Below, in pieces: positions 23,798 to 34,357 of a stretch of DNA of 56,199 nucleotides (position 1 is its first letter; each line of letters opens with the position of its first letter). The position numbers and the translations under genes were made by a program. Location: contig CADDYT010000024.1 of NCBI GenBank assembly GCA_902810755.1, positions 1 through 56,199 on the forward strand, written 5' to 3'. The DNA is from Chloroflexota bacterium (GTDB taxonomy: Bacteria > Chloroflexota > Ktedonobacteria > Ktedonobacterales > Ktedonobacteraceae). Under the pieces are notes generated by a model that saw nothing but the letters and a program-made list of their open reading frames with translations, did not search any database and was not told the origin of the DNA.

Positions 23798-25585
23798 ATG
23801 TCTGATCCGTCGGTAATACATGGCGCGCGAGCGAAAGGCTCTTCCGCTGTTGTTTCCGCGTCGCCGTCTGCACGTTTTGATGAACTGGTGGCTACTCGTC
23901 CCTGGCTACGCCATTATGAAGAGGGCGTACCGGCGGAAATCGCTATCCCGGATCAACCGCTGACATGGCTGCTCGATACGATGGCGAGCCGCTTCCCGTC
24001 TCGTACCGCGCTTATCTACTATGGCACAAAGCTGAGTTATGCCCGCCTTTCCTCGCTGGCGAATCGCTTTGCCGCCGCTTTACAACGGCTGGGCGTGAAA
24101 AAGGGCGACCGCGTGGCGGTTGCGCTGCCCAATATCCCGCAGTACCCCATTGCTTTCTATGGCGCTTTGCGCGCGGGCGCGGTAGTGGTGCCGACCAATC
24201 CTCTGTATACTGAGCGCGAGATGCAGCATCAACTGGCCGATTCCGGCGCGCGCGTCCTCGTTATGCTCGATACCTTCTATCCCATTGTTCGTTCTATTCG
24301 TGCTGAAACCGCGCTTGAGCATATCATCATTACCAGCGCCGCCGATTTCCTGCCGCCCGTGCTGCACGCTCTTTTCCCGCTCAGCCAGCGCGGGGCGAAG
24401 CACCCTGAGCCGCACCTGACGCCGAAAGAGCTGCACGATGACCCGATGCTGCACGAGATGGGCGAGATGCTGGAATCGCGGGTGAAAAGCGGCGTTGAGG
24501 TCTTCAACCTGCCGGTGGGCAGCAGTGGCGATGATCTGGCCGTGTTACAGTACACCGGCGGCACCACCGGCCTCTCCAAAGGGGCCATGCTAACGCATCG
24601 CAACCTGCTCTCCAACGCCCTGCAAACACGCAGCTGGACGCCGCAGGCGCGTGATGGCGAAGAGGTGGTGCTGTGCGTCGCGCCTTTCTTCCACTCTTAC
24701 GGTATGACGGTCGGCATGAACCTCGCCATCTGTGGCGCGGCGACGATGGTGCTGCTGCCCCTGTTCAAGGCAAAGGAAGTGGTGAAAACGATTGAACGCT
24801 ACCGCCCGACGCAGTTGCCTGGCATCCCCACCATGTACATCGCCATCATGCGCGAGGCGGGCAAGCACACGGAGAAGTTGAGTTCGATCAAGTATTGCAT
24901 TAGCGGCGCCTCTGCCCTGCCCGCGAAGGTACGCGACGATTTCGAGGCCATGACCCATGGCAAGCTGGTCGAGGGCTACGGGCTGAGCGAGGCTTCCCCC
25001 GTCACGCACTGCAACCCGCTCAACGGCGATGTACGCGACGGCAGCGTGGGCCTGCCCATGCCCAACGTCGAGGCCGCTATCATGAACCCGGAGACGCGCG
25101 AGCTGCTGCCGCCTGGCCAGATCGGCGAAATTGTCGTCAAAGGGCCGAACATTATGCGCGGCTACTGGAACCGCCCGGATGAGACAGAAGCCATCTTCTC
25201 CAACGGCTGGATGCGTACCGGCGACCTCGGCAGGATGGACGAAGAGGGCTACTTCTACATCGTTGACCGCGCCAAAGACCTGATCATCGCCAGCGGCTTC
25301 AACGTTTACCCGCGCGAAGTCGAAGAGGTGCTTTTCCGGCATCCTGCCGTGCAGGAAGCCGCCGTCGCGGGCGCGCCCGACGAGTACCGGGGCGAGACGG
25401 TCGCCGCTTTCGTCGTCCTCAAACCCGGTTTTGAGCCAACGGAGGAGACGCGGCAGGACATTCTCGCCCTCTGCAAGCGCGAATTGACCGCGTACAAAGT
25501 TCCTAAAATTCTCGAATTTCGCGACAGCCTGCCCAAAACCCTGGTCGGCAAGGTCTTACGACGCGAACTGAAACCAACGAAATAA
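23798..25585 (+). CDS. fadD: Long-chain fatty-acid--CoA ligase
   Basis: A 595-residue ANL-superfamily enzyme that activates fatty acids to acyl-CoA through an acyl-AMP intermediate. Motifs run in order: the P-loop YTGGTTGLSKGAML near 250, YGLSEASPVTHCNP near 395, GWMRTGDLG near 470, the hinge DRAKDLIIASGFNVYP near 490 and the C-terminal Lys in PKTLVGKVLRREL. There is a 40-residue N-terminal extension before the fold. Overall it looks like Bacillus LcfA. GAGAGGAG precedes the ATG. It is the first gene of the beta-oxidation cluster, 9 bases ahead of the acyl-CoA dehydrogenase gene. Confidence 0.93.
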   Translation: MSDPSVIHGARAKGSSAVVSASPSARFDELVATRPWLRHYEEGVPAEIAIPDQPLTWLLDTMASRFPSRTALIYYGTKLSYARLSSLANRFAAALQRLGVKKGDRVAVALPNIPQYPIAFYGALRAGAVVVPTNPLYTEREMQHQLADSGARVLVMLDTFYPIVRSIRAETALEHIIITSAADFLPPVLHALFPLSQRGAKHPEPHLTPKELHDDPMLHEMGEMLESRVKSGVEVFNLPVGSSGDDLAVLQYTGGTTGLSKGAMLTHRNLLSNALQTRSWTPQARDGEEVVLCVAPFFHSYGMTVGMNLAICGAATMVLLPLFKAKEVVKTIERYRPTQLPGIPTMYIAIMREAGKHTEKLSSIKYCISGASALPAKVRDDFEAMTHGKLVEGYGLSEASPVTHCNPLNGDVRDGSVGLPMPNVEAAIMNPETRELLPPGQIGEIVVKGPNIMRGYWNRPDETEAIFSNGWMRTGDLGRMDEEGYFYIVDRAKDLIIASGFNVYPREVEEVLFRHPAVQEAAVAGAPDEYRGETVAAFVVLKPGFEPTEETRQDILALCKRELTAYKVPKILEFRDSLPKTLVGKVLRRELKPTK

Positions 25586-25594
25586 GGAGTAGTA

Positions 25595-27379
25595 ATGGCA
25601 ACAACTGTGAAACCAACCGAGAGAGGCACGGCGTTCCTGACCACGCCGGTCAGCCAGAGCGCCGATAAGATCTTCACGCTGGAGCAGCGCGACGAGGAGC
25701 AACGCTGGATCGAGGAGTCGAGCGCGGCCTTTATCGCGCGCGAGGTGCTGCCGAAGGCCGAGGCCATCGACCATCAGGAGCCGGGGCTGGTGCCGGGGCT
25801 GCTGAAGAAGGCGGGCGAGCAGGGCCTGCTGAGCATCGATGTGCCGGAAGAGTATGGCGGCACCGAACTGGGTCTGCTGGTCAGCGCGCTCGTCGGTTCG
25901 ACCATGCGCGAAGCCTCGTTCAGCACAGCCTTCGGCGCCCATACCACCATCGGCACGCTGCCCATCGTCTTCTACGGCAACGAGGAGCAGAAGCGCACCT
26001 ATCTACCAAAGCTGACCTCCGGTGAGTGGATCGCCGCTTACGCCCTGACCGAACCGGGCGTTGGCTCCGACGCCATGCACCTGAGTACCCGCGCGGAACT
26101 CTCCGAGGACGGCAAATACTACATCCTCAACGGCACGAAGCAGTGGATCTCCAACGCCGGGTTCGCCGATATGATGATCGTCTTCGCGCGCATCGGCGAT
26201 AATCGCCCTTCCGCCTTCATCGTAGAGACGAGCTGGCCGGGCGTTTCGACCGGGGCGGAGGAGCGCAAGATGGGCATTAAAGGCTCCTCCACGCGCCAGG
26301 TCTACCTGGAAAACGTGAAGGTGCCGGTGGAGAACCTGCTGGGCGAGATTCACAAAGGCTACAAAATCGCTTTCAATATTCTCAATATCGGACGCCTGAA
26401 GCTGGGCGCCGGGGCTGTTGGCGGCTCGCGCGCCGCTCTGGGTATGGCGGCTGTCTACAGCACGGAGCGCAAAGCCTTCGGCAAGTACATCAGCGAATTC
26501 GGCATGATTAAGAAGAAGCTCGCGCGTATGGCTGCCGAGACCTACGCTGCCGAGAGCGAGGTCTTCCGCACCGCCGACAACATCGAGCAGGCCCGGCGCA
26601 GCGCCAGCGATACCGAAGGGCAGTTCAAGGCCATCGAAGAGTACGCCGTGGAAGCCTCTATCGCCAAAGTTCACGGCAGCGAGGTGCTGGCTATGGTGGT
26701 GGACGAGGGCGTGCAGATTTTCGGCGGCTACGGCTTTATGCAGGAATACCCCATCGAGAAAGCCTACCGCGATGCCCGCATCCAGCGCATCTATGAAGGC
26801 ACCAACGAGATCAACCGCCTGGTCGCCGCCGGTACGCTCTTCCGCCGCGTCATGGCTGGTAAGATTCCGCTGATGGCGCAGTATCCCGCCATCGAGGCCA
26901 GCGTCGTCTCCGGCCAAGCCCCGGATCGCTCAGAGGGCATTCCGACAGAACTGAGCGCGGCAGTCAACGCGGTCGAACGCGCCAAAGACGCCACCATCTA
27001 CACGGCCATGAAGGCTGCCATGAAGTACATGCAGGCGCTGGAGAGCGAAGAGGAGTTCATCGAGTACCTGGCGAACCTGCTAATCGACATCTACGCCAGC
27101 GATAGCGCGCTCGCCCGCGCCGTCCAGGCCGTGCGGCGCGGGGACGAGAATGCCGACATCCATGTCAAACTGGCGCAACTGGCAACATGGCTGGCCTTCA
27201 ACCGCATCCGCTCCAACCTGGATCAGGTGATCGCCACCAACTTCAGCGAGGGCGAGATTCAGGAAGAACTGCCGCGCGTGCGCGCCTACCTCGGCGACTA
27301 CCTCGTCAACGGCGTGGCCCTGCAGCGCGAAATCGCCGACCTGGTGGTGCAGAAGCAGGGGTATCCTTTAGAAGGATAG
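25595..27379 (+). CDS. fadE: Acyl-CoA dehydrogenase (Bacillus FadE type)
   Basis: A 594-residue flavoprotein for the first oxidation step of beta-oxidation. Core motifs are YALTEPGVGSDA near 150, KQWISNAGFADMMIVFARI near 185, GIKGSSTRQVYLENVKVP near 230 and QIFGGYGFMQEYPIEKAYRDARIQRIYEGTNEINRL near 375-410 (catalytic Glu region). The extra 170-residue C-terminal helical domain makes it the long FadE/ACAD9-like type, equal in length to Bacillus subtilis FadE. AAGGAG lies 7 bases before the ATG. The following repeat block (27396-27660) separates it from the MaoC gene. Confidence 0.95.
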   Translation: MATTVKPTERGTAFLTTPVSQSADKIFTLEQRDEEQRWIEESSAAFIAREVLPKAEAIDHQEPGLVPGLLKKAGEQGLLSIDVPEEYGGTELGLLVSALVGSTMREASFSTAFGAHTTIGTLPIVFYGNEEQKRTYLPKLTSGEWIAAYALTEPGVGSDAMHLSTRAELSEDGKYYILNGTKQWISNAGFADMMIVFARIGDNRPSAFIVETSWPGVSTGAEERKMGIKGSSTRQVYLENVKVPVENLLGEIHKGYKIAFNILNIGRLKLGAGAVGGSRAALGMAAVYSTERKAFGKYISEFGMIKKKLARMAAETYAAESEVFRTADNIEQARRSASDTEGQFKAIEEYAVEASIAKVHGSEVLAMVVDEGVQIFGGYGFMQEYPIEKAYRDARIQRIYEGTNEINRLVAAGTLFRRVMAGKIPLMAQYPAIEASVVSGQAPDRSEGIPTELSAAVNAVERAKDATIYTAMKAAMKYMQALESEEEFIEYLANLLIDIYASDSALARAVQAVRRGDENADIHVKLAQLATWLAFNRIRSNLDQVIATNFSEGEIQEELPRVRAYLGDYLVNGVALQREIADLVVQKQGYPLEG

Positions 27380-27395
27380 AAGCTCTGGCCATGCC

Positions 27396-27660
27396 GTCTC
27401 CAGGCCACCCCGGCAGGCCAGCCGGCAGGCCACCCACCCCAGGCCACCCGCCAGGGGTGGCCCTACTATACACGACCTGCTCGCGAGCGAACGGGGGTGG
27501 GACCGGGGCGTATATAGTAGGGCCACCCCTGGCGGGTGGCCTGCATCGGCTGGCCTGCGGGCGGGGTGGTGGCCTGGTGTCGGGTGATGGCCTGATGTCG
27601 GGACGGAGGCCTGGTGTCGGGGTGATGGTCTGGTGGGTGGCGGCGGTGGCCTGACGGGTG
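27396..27660. repeat. Large repeat block inside the beta-oxidation cluster
   Basis: Several GGCCACCC-type half units (27400-27440) are followed by a full minus-strand copy (27440-27474), a full plus-strand copy (27509-27544) in head-to-head order, and GGCCTG(G/A)TGTCGGG-type units repeated about three times (27570-27635). It fills the 330-base gap between the acyl-CoA dehydrogenase and MaoC genes. No T-rich terminator is seen. Confidence 0.85.
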
Positions 27661-27710
27661 GAGGCGACGTATCCTTCTATGTCAGAATCAAGCAAAATGG
27701 AGTGTACACA

Positions 27711-28094
27711 ATGCAGGTTGGCGATGTGACCTCGTGGGAGCGCACGTTCACGGTAGAGGATGTGCTGCTCTTCGGCCAGATTTCAGGCGATCAGGGCATT
27801 CATCACGTGCGACCGGATGAGCAGGGACGCCTGATGGTGCAGGGGCTGCTGACGGCAACCCTGCCCACAAAATTGGGCGGCGATATGAACTACATCGCTC
27901 GCACCATGACCTATGAATTCCTGCGACCCGTCTTCACAGGTGATACGATTCGTTGCGAGGTGACGATCACACAGCTTGAGCAGGTCGACGGGCGCATCCA
28001 CATGAGCGCCGATGGCGTCTGCCGCAACCAGTATGGCAAAGAAGTACTCCTGTTCCAGACAGGCGGTATCATACGCGAACCCGTGAAAATGTAG
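27711..28094 (+). CDS. MaoC-like (hot-dog fold) enoyl-CoA hydratase/dehydratase
   Basis: A 127-residue single hot-dog domain protein. The hydratase-2 motif is SGDQGIHHVRPDE (Asp and His separated by four residues, near 28-33), followed by VQGLLTATLPTKLGGDMNY and FLRPVFTGDTIRCEVTI. It hydrates 2-enoyl-CoA, likely giving the (R)-3-hydroxyacyl-CoA, or acts as a thioester-binding relative. The ATG at 27711 has TGGAG 8 bases upstream; the longer frame to 27633 starts inside the repeat block. It lies between fadE and fadA, so a role in fatty-acid metabolism is well supported, the exact stereochemistry less so. Confidence 0.85.
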   Translation: MQVGDVTSWERTFTVEDVLLFGQISGDQGIHHVRPDEQGRLMVQGLLTATLPTKLGGDMNYIARTMTYEFLRPVFTGDTIRCEVTITQLEQVDGRIHMSADGVCRNQYGKEVLLFQTGGIIREPVKM

Positions 28095-28149
28095 GGGCGC
28101 AATTCATACTGTAGGGACGAGTTGATAGATCAAAAGGAGAAATAGAGAT

Positions 28150-29346
28150 ATGGCAGAGGCAGTGATTGTGAGCGCGGTGCGCACTCCTATCGGACGAGCG
28201 AATAAGGGCGCGCTGAAGGACGTGCGCGGCGATGACCTGGCGGCTATGGCAGTCAGGGGTGCGCTGGAGCGCGTGCCGGGGCTTGACCGCTCGCTGGTGG
28301 AAGATGTGATTCTGGGTTGCGCCTTCCCGGAGGGTGAGCAGGGCATGAATATGGCGCGGCTGGTGGGCGCGCTGGCCGGGCTGCCGGAGACGGCGGGCGG
28401 CGTGACGGTGAACCGTTTCTGTGCTTCAAGCCTGCAGGCGGTGAACATGGCAGCGCAGAGTATCATGCTTGGGCTGGGCGATGCCATCGTCGCGGGCGGC
28501 GTCGAGAGCATGTCGCGGGTACCGATGGGCGGCTTCAATCCGAGCTTCAACCCCCGCCTGATGCCGCCACGTGAGGGCGAGAAGGTTTCCTCGCCCTATC
28601 CGCCCTGTGAGTTAGAGTATGGCTTTTCCAGCTACATCCCAATGGGTATGACGGCGGAAAATCTGGCCCGTGAGTATCATATCAGCCGCGAGGCGCAGGA
28701 TGCCTTCGCGTTGCGCAGCCACCGGAAGGCCATCGCCGCCACCGATAGCGGCATTTTCAGGCGCGAGATCGTGCCGGTGACGCTGCCGGATGGCCGTGTG
28801 ATGGAGATTGACGAGGGACCGCGCCGCGACACTTCGGCGGAGAAGCTGGCCGCGCTCGAACCGGCCTTCATCAAGGGCGGCACGGTGACGGCAGGCAATT
28901 CCAGCCCGCTCAACGACGGCGCTTCGGCTGCCGTGCTGATGTCGGCTGAGAAGGCGCGGGAACTGGGTATTCAGCCGCTGGCGCGCGTGGTTTCGATGTC
29001 GGTGGCGGGCGTGCGGCCCGATATCATGGGCATCGGCCCGGTTCCGGCGGTGAAGAAGGCGCTGCAGCGCGCAGGCTTACAGTTGAGCGATATCGACATC
29101 ATCGAAATCAACGAGGCGTTTGCCGCGCAGACGCTGGCGGTGGTGCAGGCGCTGGGCATCGACCAGGAGAAGCTAAACCCGCACGGCGGCGCGATTGCCC
29201 TCGGCCATCCGCTTGGTTGCAGCGGCGCGCGTCTCATCGCCACGCTGATCAACGATTTGCAGACTGCCGATAAGACGCTTGGCCTCGCTACACTGTGCGT
29301 GGGCGGCGGCCAGGGCGTCGCCACCATTATCGAGAGGTTGTCATAG
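28150..29346 (+). CDS. fadA: Acetyl-CoA C-acyltransferase (3-ketoacyl-CoA thiolase)
   Basis: A 398-residue thiolase. The nucleophile is Cys91 in [11 protein letters not shown]; the C-terminal catalytic residues lie in [23 protein letters not shown] (His) and [12 protein letters not shown] (Cys). It cleaves 3-ketoacyl-CoA to acetyl-CoA and a shortened acyl-CoA. AAAAGGAGAA precedes the ATG. Two bases separate its stop from the FadN-type gene, as in the Bacillus fadNA pair though in the opposite order. Confidence 0.96.
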   Translation: MAEAVIVSAVRTPIGRANKGALKDVRGDDLAAMAVRGALERVPGLDRSLVEDVILGCAFPEGEQGMNMARLVGALAGLPETAGGVTVNRFCASSLQAVNMAAQSIMLGLGDAIVAGGVESMSRVPMGGFNPSFNPRLMPPREGEKVSSPYPPCELEYGFSSYIPMGMTAENLAREYHISREAQDAFALRSHRKAIAATDSGIFRREIVPVTLPDGRVMEIDEGPRRDTSAEKLAALEPAFIKGGTVTAGNSSPLNDGASAAVLMSAEKARELGIQPLARVVSMSVAGVRPDIMGIGPVPAVKKALQRAGLQLSDIDIIEINEAFAAQTLAVVQALGIDQEKLNPHGGAIALGHPLGCSGARLIATLINDLQTADKTLGLATLCVGGGQGVATIIERLS

Positions 29347-29348
29347 CC

Positions 29349-31745
29349 ATGCCATATCAGATACGCAAAGCCGCCGTGCTGGGCGCGGGCGTGATGGGCG
29401 CGGCCATCGCGGCCCACCTCGCCAATGTCGGCATTCCCAGCCTCTTGCTCGATATCGTGCCGCCCGATGCCGGCAATGACCGCAATAAAATTGCTCGCGC
29501 CGGGCTGGAAAAGGCGCTCAATGCCCGTCCCGCCGCCTTCTACAGCAAACGCGCTGCGAAGCTCATCACGGTGGGCAACATCGAGGACGATCTGCAGGCA
29601 TTGAGCGACGTAGACTGGATTATCGAGGCCGTTGTCGAGCTACCGGACATCAAGCGCAGGCTCTACGAGCAGCTCGAAACGGTGCTGACCCCCGGCACGA
29701 TTGTCACATCCAACACGTCGGGCTTGCCCGCGCGCCTGCTGACGAAGGGCCGCAGCGAGACCTTCCGCCGCCACTTCCTGATTACCCATTTCTTCAACCC
29801 TGTGCGCTACATGCGCCTGCTGGAACTGGTGCCGGATGTCGATACCGACCCGGCATTGATGCAGTTCATGCAGCAGTTCGCGACAGAGGTGCTGGGCAAG
29901 AGCGTGGTGATCGGCAAAGATACGCCCAACTTTATCGCCAACCGCATCGGCGTCTATGGCTTCATGTCCACGCTGCGCCGCGCGCTGGACGAGGGCTATA
30001 CCGTCGGTGAGGTCGATACTATTCTGGGTACGAACATGGGACGGCCAAAATCCGCCGTCTTCCGCACCGCCGACCTCTCCGGCCTGGACACGACCGCGCA
30101 CGTGGCCGACAATCTCTATGAGAACGCGCCCGACGACGAGCAGCGCGAGGTCTTCCGCGTGCCGGAGGTGATGCGCGAGATGATCCGGCGCGGCTGGCTC
30201 GGCGAGAAGAGCGGCCAGGGCTTCTACAAGCGCGTCAAAAATCCCGGCGGCGAATCGACCATTCTGGAACTGAACTTGAAGACGCTGGAATACGAGCCGC
30301 AGCAGAAGGTGCGCTTCCCCTCGATTGGCGAGGCCCGCAGCTTCAGCGACCCGGCGAAGCGCATGCTGACCATCCTCGACGCCGATGATCGCGCCGGGCA
30401 GTTCGCGCGGGAGACGCTGGCCGATTCGCTGATCTACGCCGCCAACCGGGCTGAAGAGATTGCCGAAAGCATTGTGGCCGTTGACGAGGCTATGCGCCGG
30501 GGCTTCAACTTCGATCTGGGCAGCTTCGAGACGTGGGATGTGCTGCTGCAACACCCGCAAACGCTGCAAAAAGTGCTGGCTTCGGTCGGCGCGGAACTGC
30601 CCCCGTTAGTGAAGCGCGTGCAGAGCGAGGGGCAGGGAACATTCTATATCGGCACGCCGGGCCAGCGTCGCTACTTCGATTTCAAGACGGGCGCATACCT
30701 GCCGGTGCCGCAGCCGCAGGGCATGGTCTCGCTGGCAACGGCGAAGGCCGAAAACAGGGTGCTGCGCGACAACGGCTCCGCCTCATTGATCGATCTGGGC
30801 GACGGCGTGGCCTGCGTCGAGTTCCACACGAAGATGAATGCTATCGACGAGGGCATCATCGAGATGCTGCGCTATGCTGTTGAGGAGGGCCAGAAGGAGT
30901 TCCGCGCCATCGTCATCGGTAACGAGACGGAGAACTTCTCGGCGGGCGCCAACGTGCTGTTGATGCTGATGGGCGCGCAGGCGGGCGAGTGGAAGATGCT
31001 GGATACGGCCATCAACGCCTTGCAACAGGCGAACATGCTGCTCAAATACAGCCCGATGCCGGTGGTAATTGCCCTGGCCGGTCGCGCCCTGGGCGGCGGA
31101 GCCGAGGTGGTAATGCACGGCTATCACGTGCGCGCCCACGCGGAATCGTATGTGGGCCTTGTCGAAGTGGGGCTTGGCCTGATCCCGGCGGGCGGCGGCG
31201 TCAAGGAACTGCTGCTGCGCCAGGGCGCGGATGTACAGACGCAACTGGCGAGGAAGACGGGCGGCCCCTTCGCGCCTGCGCGCAAAGCGTTTGAGACCAT
31301 CGCCTTCGCCACCGTTTCCACCAGCGCGGCAGAGGCGCAGGAGCTGCGTTTCCTGCGCAAGAGCGACGCCATTACCGTCAATCGCGACCTCGTGCTGCGC
31401 GACGCGAAGGCGGACGCGCTGAAGCTGGCGCAGGCGCGCGAGGCCGGAGAGTGGCAGCCGGGGCAACCGGCTATGCTGCTCCTGCCCGGCCCCGGCGCGC
31501 GCATGGTGCTGGAGCAGCAGGTGGAAAATCTGCTGCTGGTGGGCAAGATCAGCGAGCATGATGCCGTCGTGGCGCGCCAGCTTGCCCGCGTCGTCACCGG
31601 CGGCGAAACCTCGCCTATCACCCCGCTCACGGAGCAGCAGGTTCTCGATCTGGAACGCGAAGCCTTCCTCAGCCTCCTCGGCACAGAGAAGACGCGAGAG
31701 CGTATGCAGGCGTTTTTGATGACCGGCAAGCCGTTGCGCAATTAA
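29349..31745 (+). CDS. fadN: 3-hydroxyacyl-CoA dehydrogenase / enoyl-CoA hydratase (FadN type)
   Basis: A 798-residue bifunctional enzyme with the dehydrogenase first. The NAD-binding motif is AAVLGAGVMGAAIAAHLAN (residues 8-26); NRIGVYGFMSTLR and MREMIRRGWLGEKSGQGFY are in the C-terminal dehydrogenase part, and a second dehydrogenase-like half (AVDEAMRRGFNFDLGSFETWD) follows. The crotonase domain lies at about 490-700 with FSAGANVLLML and the catalytic Glu of LVEVGLGLIPAGGG. This order (dehydrogenase then hydratase) is that of Bacillus FadN, not E. coli FadB. Start at 29349, since the frame upstream runs back into fadA. Its stop codon is inside a 76-bp palindrome. Confidence 0.94.
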   Translation: MPYQIRKAAVLGAGVMGAAIAAHLANVGIPSLLLDIVPPDAGNDRNKIARAGLEKALNARPAAFYSKRAAKLITVGNIEDDLQALSDVDWIIEAVVELPDIKRRLYEQLETVLTPGTIVTSNTSGLPARLLTKGRSETFRRHFLITHFFNPVRYMRLLELVPDVDTDPALMQFMQQFATEVLGKSVVIGKDTPNFIANRIGVYGFMSTLRRALDEGYTVGEVDTILGTNMGRPKSAVFRTADLSGLDTTAHVADNLYENAPDDEQREVFRVPEVMREMIRRGWLGEKSGQGFYKRVKNPGGESTILELNLKTLEYEPQQKVRFPSIGEARSFSDPAKRMLTILDADDRAGQFARETLADSLIYAANRAEEIAESIVAVDEAMRRGFNFDLGSFETWDVLLQHPQTLQKVLASVGAELPPLVKRVQSEGQGTFYIGTPGQRRYFDFKTGAYLPVPQPQGMVSLATAKAENRVLRDNGSASLIDLGDGVACVEFHTKMNAIDEGIIEMLRYAVEEGQKEFRAIVIGNETENFSAGANVLLMLMGAQAGEWKMLDTAINALQQANMLLKYSPMPVVIALAGRALGGGAEVVMHGYHVRAHAESYVGLVEVGLGLIPAGGGVKELLLRQGADVQTQLARKTGGPFAPARKAFETIAFATVSTSAAEAQELRFLRKSDAITVNRDLVLRDAKADALKLAQAREAGEWQPGQPAMLLLPGPGARMVLEQQVENLLLVGKISEHDAVVARQLARVVTGGETSPITPLTEQQVLDLEREAFLSLLGTEKTRERMQAFLMTGKPLRN

Positions 31746-31818
31746 AAAGGCAGTGGATGACCAACAAAAAGCAGGGGGCGCGCCCCCTGCTTTTTGTTGG
31801 TCATCCACTGCCTTTTTA
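31743..31818. terminator. Perfect 76-bp palindrome between convergent genes
   Basis: Every base from 31743 to 31780 pairs with 31781 to 31818 (38 bp, no loop; centre GGGGCGCGCCCC). It begins at the stop codon of the FadN-type gene and ends 2 bases before the stop of the convergent ABC ATPase. It contains A5/T5 ends, so it reads as a rho-independent terminator in both directions. Confidence 0.85.
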
Positions 31819-31819
31819 T

Positions 31820-32926
<1,107 letters not shown>

Positions 32927-33255
32927 TAAGGTTACTCCTTTTCGCTCTCGTAGCAGGCCAGCAAAAAAGGCCCACTACATAACAATAATAGAGCTATCGC
33001 TTGATGCCCTCGCTGCAACTGCTGGCATGTCCTTTCCTGCAGATGGGAGTCAGCGGGGCCTCTTCACGTCCGTTCGTCCGTCTCTCGCATCCTCAACGCG
33101 CAAATACATTCTGCATGACAGGGGCAAATACAACCCCAATGCTTTTTCCAGAGGTCATTGAGTGATCGGCGAACCAACGCTAGTATGAAGTATACCTGAT
33201 AGATGGGGAAAAAAGCAATGCGCGAACCGCCCGGTTTCCGACGATCCGCTACCTG
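32927..33255. other. Intergenic region between the ABC ATPase and the epimerase
   Basis: About 330 bases. The only structure seen is a small imperfect hairpin at 32950-32978 (GTAG..GGCC / GGCC..CTAC around an A-rich loop) in the leader of the ATPase gene. No open frame is credible and no clear promoter was found. Confidence 0.5.
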
Positions 33256-34329
33256 TTATCTTCTCTCCACTCCCAGTCCTGCTTTGACGCCGGAGAGGTC
33301 ATAGACGCCTTCGTGCTGCTCATAGCCGCCTGTGAAGGGGTCTTCAGCCAGCAACATGGGGGTGTCGAGGTCGATGTAGCGGAAGCCGCCGAGGCCAGCG
33401 ACGAAGTGAGCGGCGGCGGCGGTGGCCAGGCGCGATTCTATCATGGCGCCGATCATCAGTTCGGTGTGGGTGGCGCGGCAGACGGCGGCAATGTCGAGCG
33501 CCTCGACGAGGCCGCATTTCATGAGCTTGATGTTGATGACATTGGCCGCGCCCATCGCTATCAGGTGGGCGACGTTGGCGGCGCTGTAGGCGCTTTCGTC
33601 GGCGGCGATGGGGACGCTGGTGTGTTGCGTGACGTAGCGCAGGCCCTCGTAGTCATCTTTGTGGACGGGCTGTTCCAGCATCAAGGGGCGGATGTCGCGG
33701 TCGTTCAATGCTTCAAGGCAGAGCAGGGCCTCGGCGGGGGTGTAGCCCTGGTTGGCGTCCAGCGTCAGACCGAGGCCGGGCGCGGCCTCGCGAATGGCCT
33801 CGACGCGGGCTATATCCTCGCGCAGGTCGCCGCCGACCTTAATCTTGATGGTGCGAATGCCGCGTGCCACGATCTCCTTCGCCAGTTCGTAGCCATGTTC
33901 GGGCGTGACCATAGGAATGCTCATATCGGTCTCGACGGCGCTGCTGACCCCACCGAAGAAGACGTAGAGAGGTATGCCGTAAGAGCGGGTCAGCGCGTCG
34001 AGCAGGGCTATTTCCATACCGGCGATGGCGGTGGCCTGGCTGTAGTAGACGCTGCGCATCAGCTTCGAGAGCGTGCGCCAGTGGGCTGCGTCTTTGCCTT
34101 CGAGCAGCCGGACGCAGCCCTGCGCTGCCGCCAGCGCGGTGGCCTGGGTCTCGCCCGTGCTGGGCGAAAAGGGCGCGCTTTCGCCATAGCCCACGCTGCC
34201 ATCTTCCAGCGTGACGGTAATTAGCACGTTTTGCGCCTCAGAAACGCTGCCGGTGGCGATAGTGAACGGCTCTTTCAACGGGATATTCAACGGTTCGACG
34301 GTGATAGCGCGGATGGTGGTGTGTGACAT
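33256..34329 (-). CDS. Dipeptide epimerase (L-Ala-D/L-Glu epimerase type, enolase superfamily)
   Basis: A 357-residue enolase-superfamily enzyme. The KxK base motif is TIKIKVGGD near 160, the metal ligands are Asp in LTLDANQGY near 192, Glu in MLEQPVHKDD near 220 and Asp in AADESAYS near 245, and the second base Lys is in NIKLMKCG near 268. The C-terminal YIDLDTPMLL DxD is the mark of dipeptide epimerases that grip the substrate amino group. It would invert L-Ala-L/D-Glu from murein peptides. It lies 28 bases after ddl on the same strand, fitting a peptidoglycan recycling or synthesis role. Related cycloisomerases cannot be fully ruled out. Confidence 0.88.
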   Translation of the reverse strand: MSHTTIRAITVEPLNIPLKEPFTIATGSVSEAQNVLITVTLEDGSVGYGESAPFSPSTGETQATALAAAQGCVRLLEGKDAAHWRTLSKLMRSVYYSQATAIAGMEIALLDALTRSYGIPLYVFFGGVSSAVETDMSIPMVTPEHGYELAKEIVARGIRTIKIKVGGDLREDIARVEAIREAAPGLGLTLDANQGYTPAEALLCLEALNDRDIRPLMLEQPVHKDDYEGLRYVTQHTSVPIAADESAYSAANVAHLIAMGAANVINIKLMKCGLVEALDIAAVCRATHTELMIGAMIESRLATAAAAHFVAGLGGFRYIDLDTPMLLAEDPFTGGYEQHEGVYDLSGVKAGLGVERR

Positions 34330-34357
34330 GGCGTTCTTTCTTATCTGTGACAGGCAA

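Noticed and set aside
27187..27654. 155-residue plus-strand frame spanning the fadE end and the repeat block
   Set aside because: Alternate frame of fadE running into repeats; low-complexity Gly/Arg/Pro composition.
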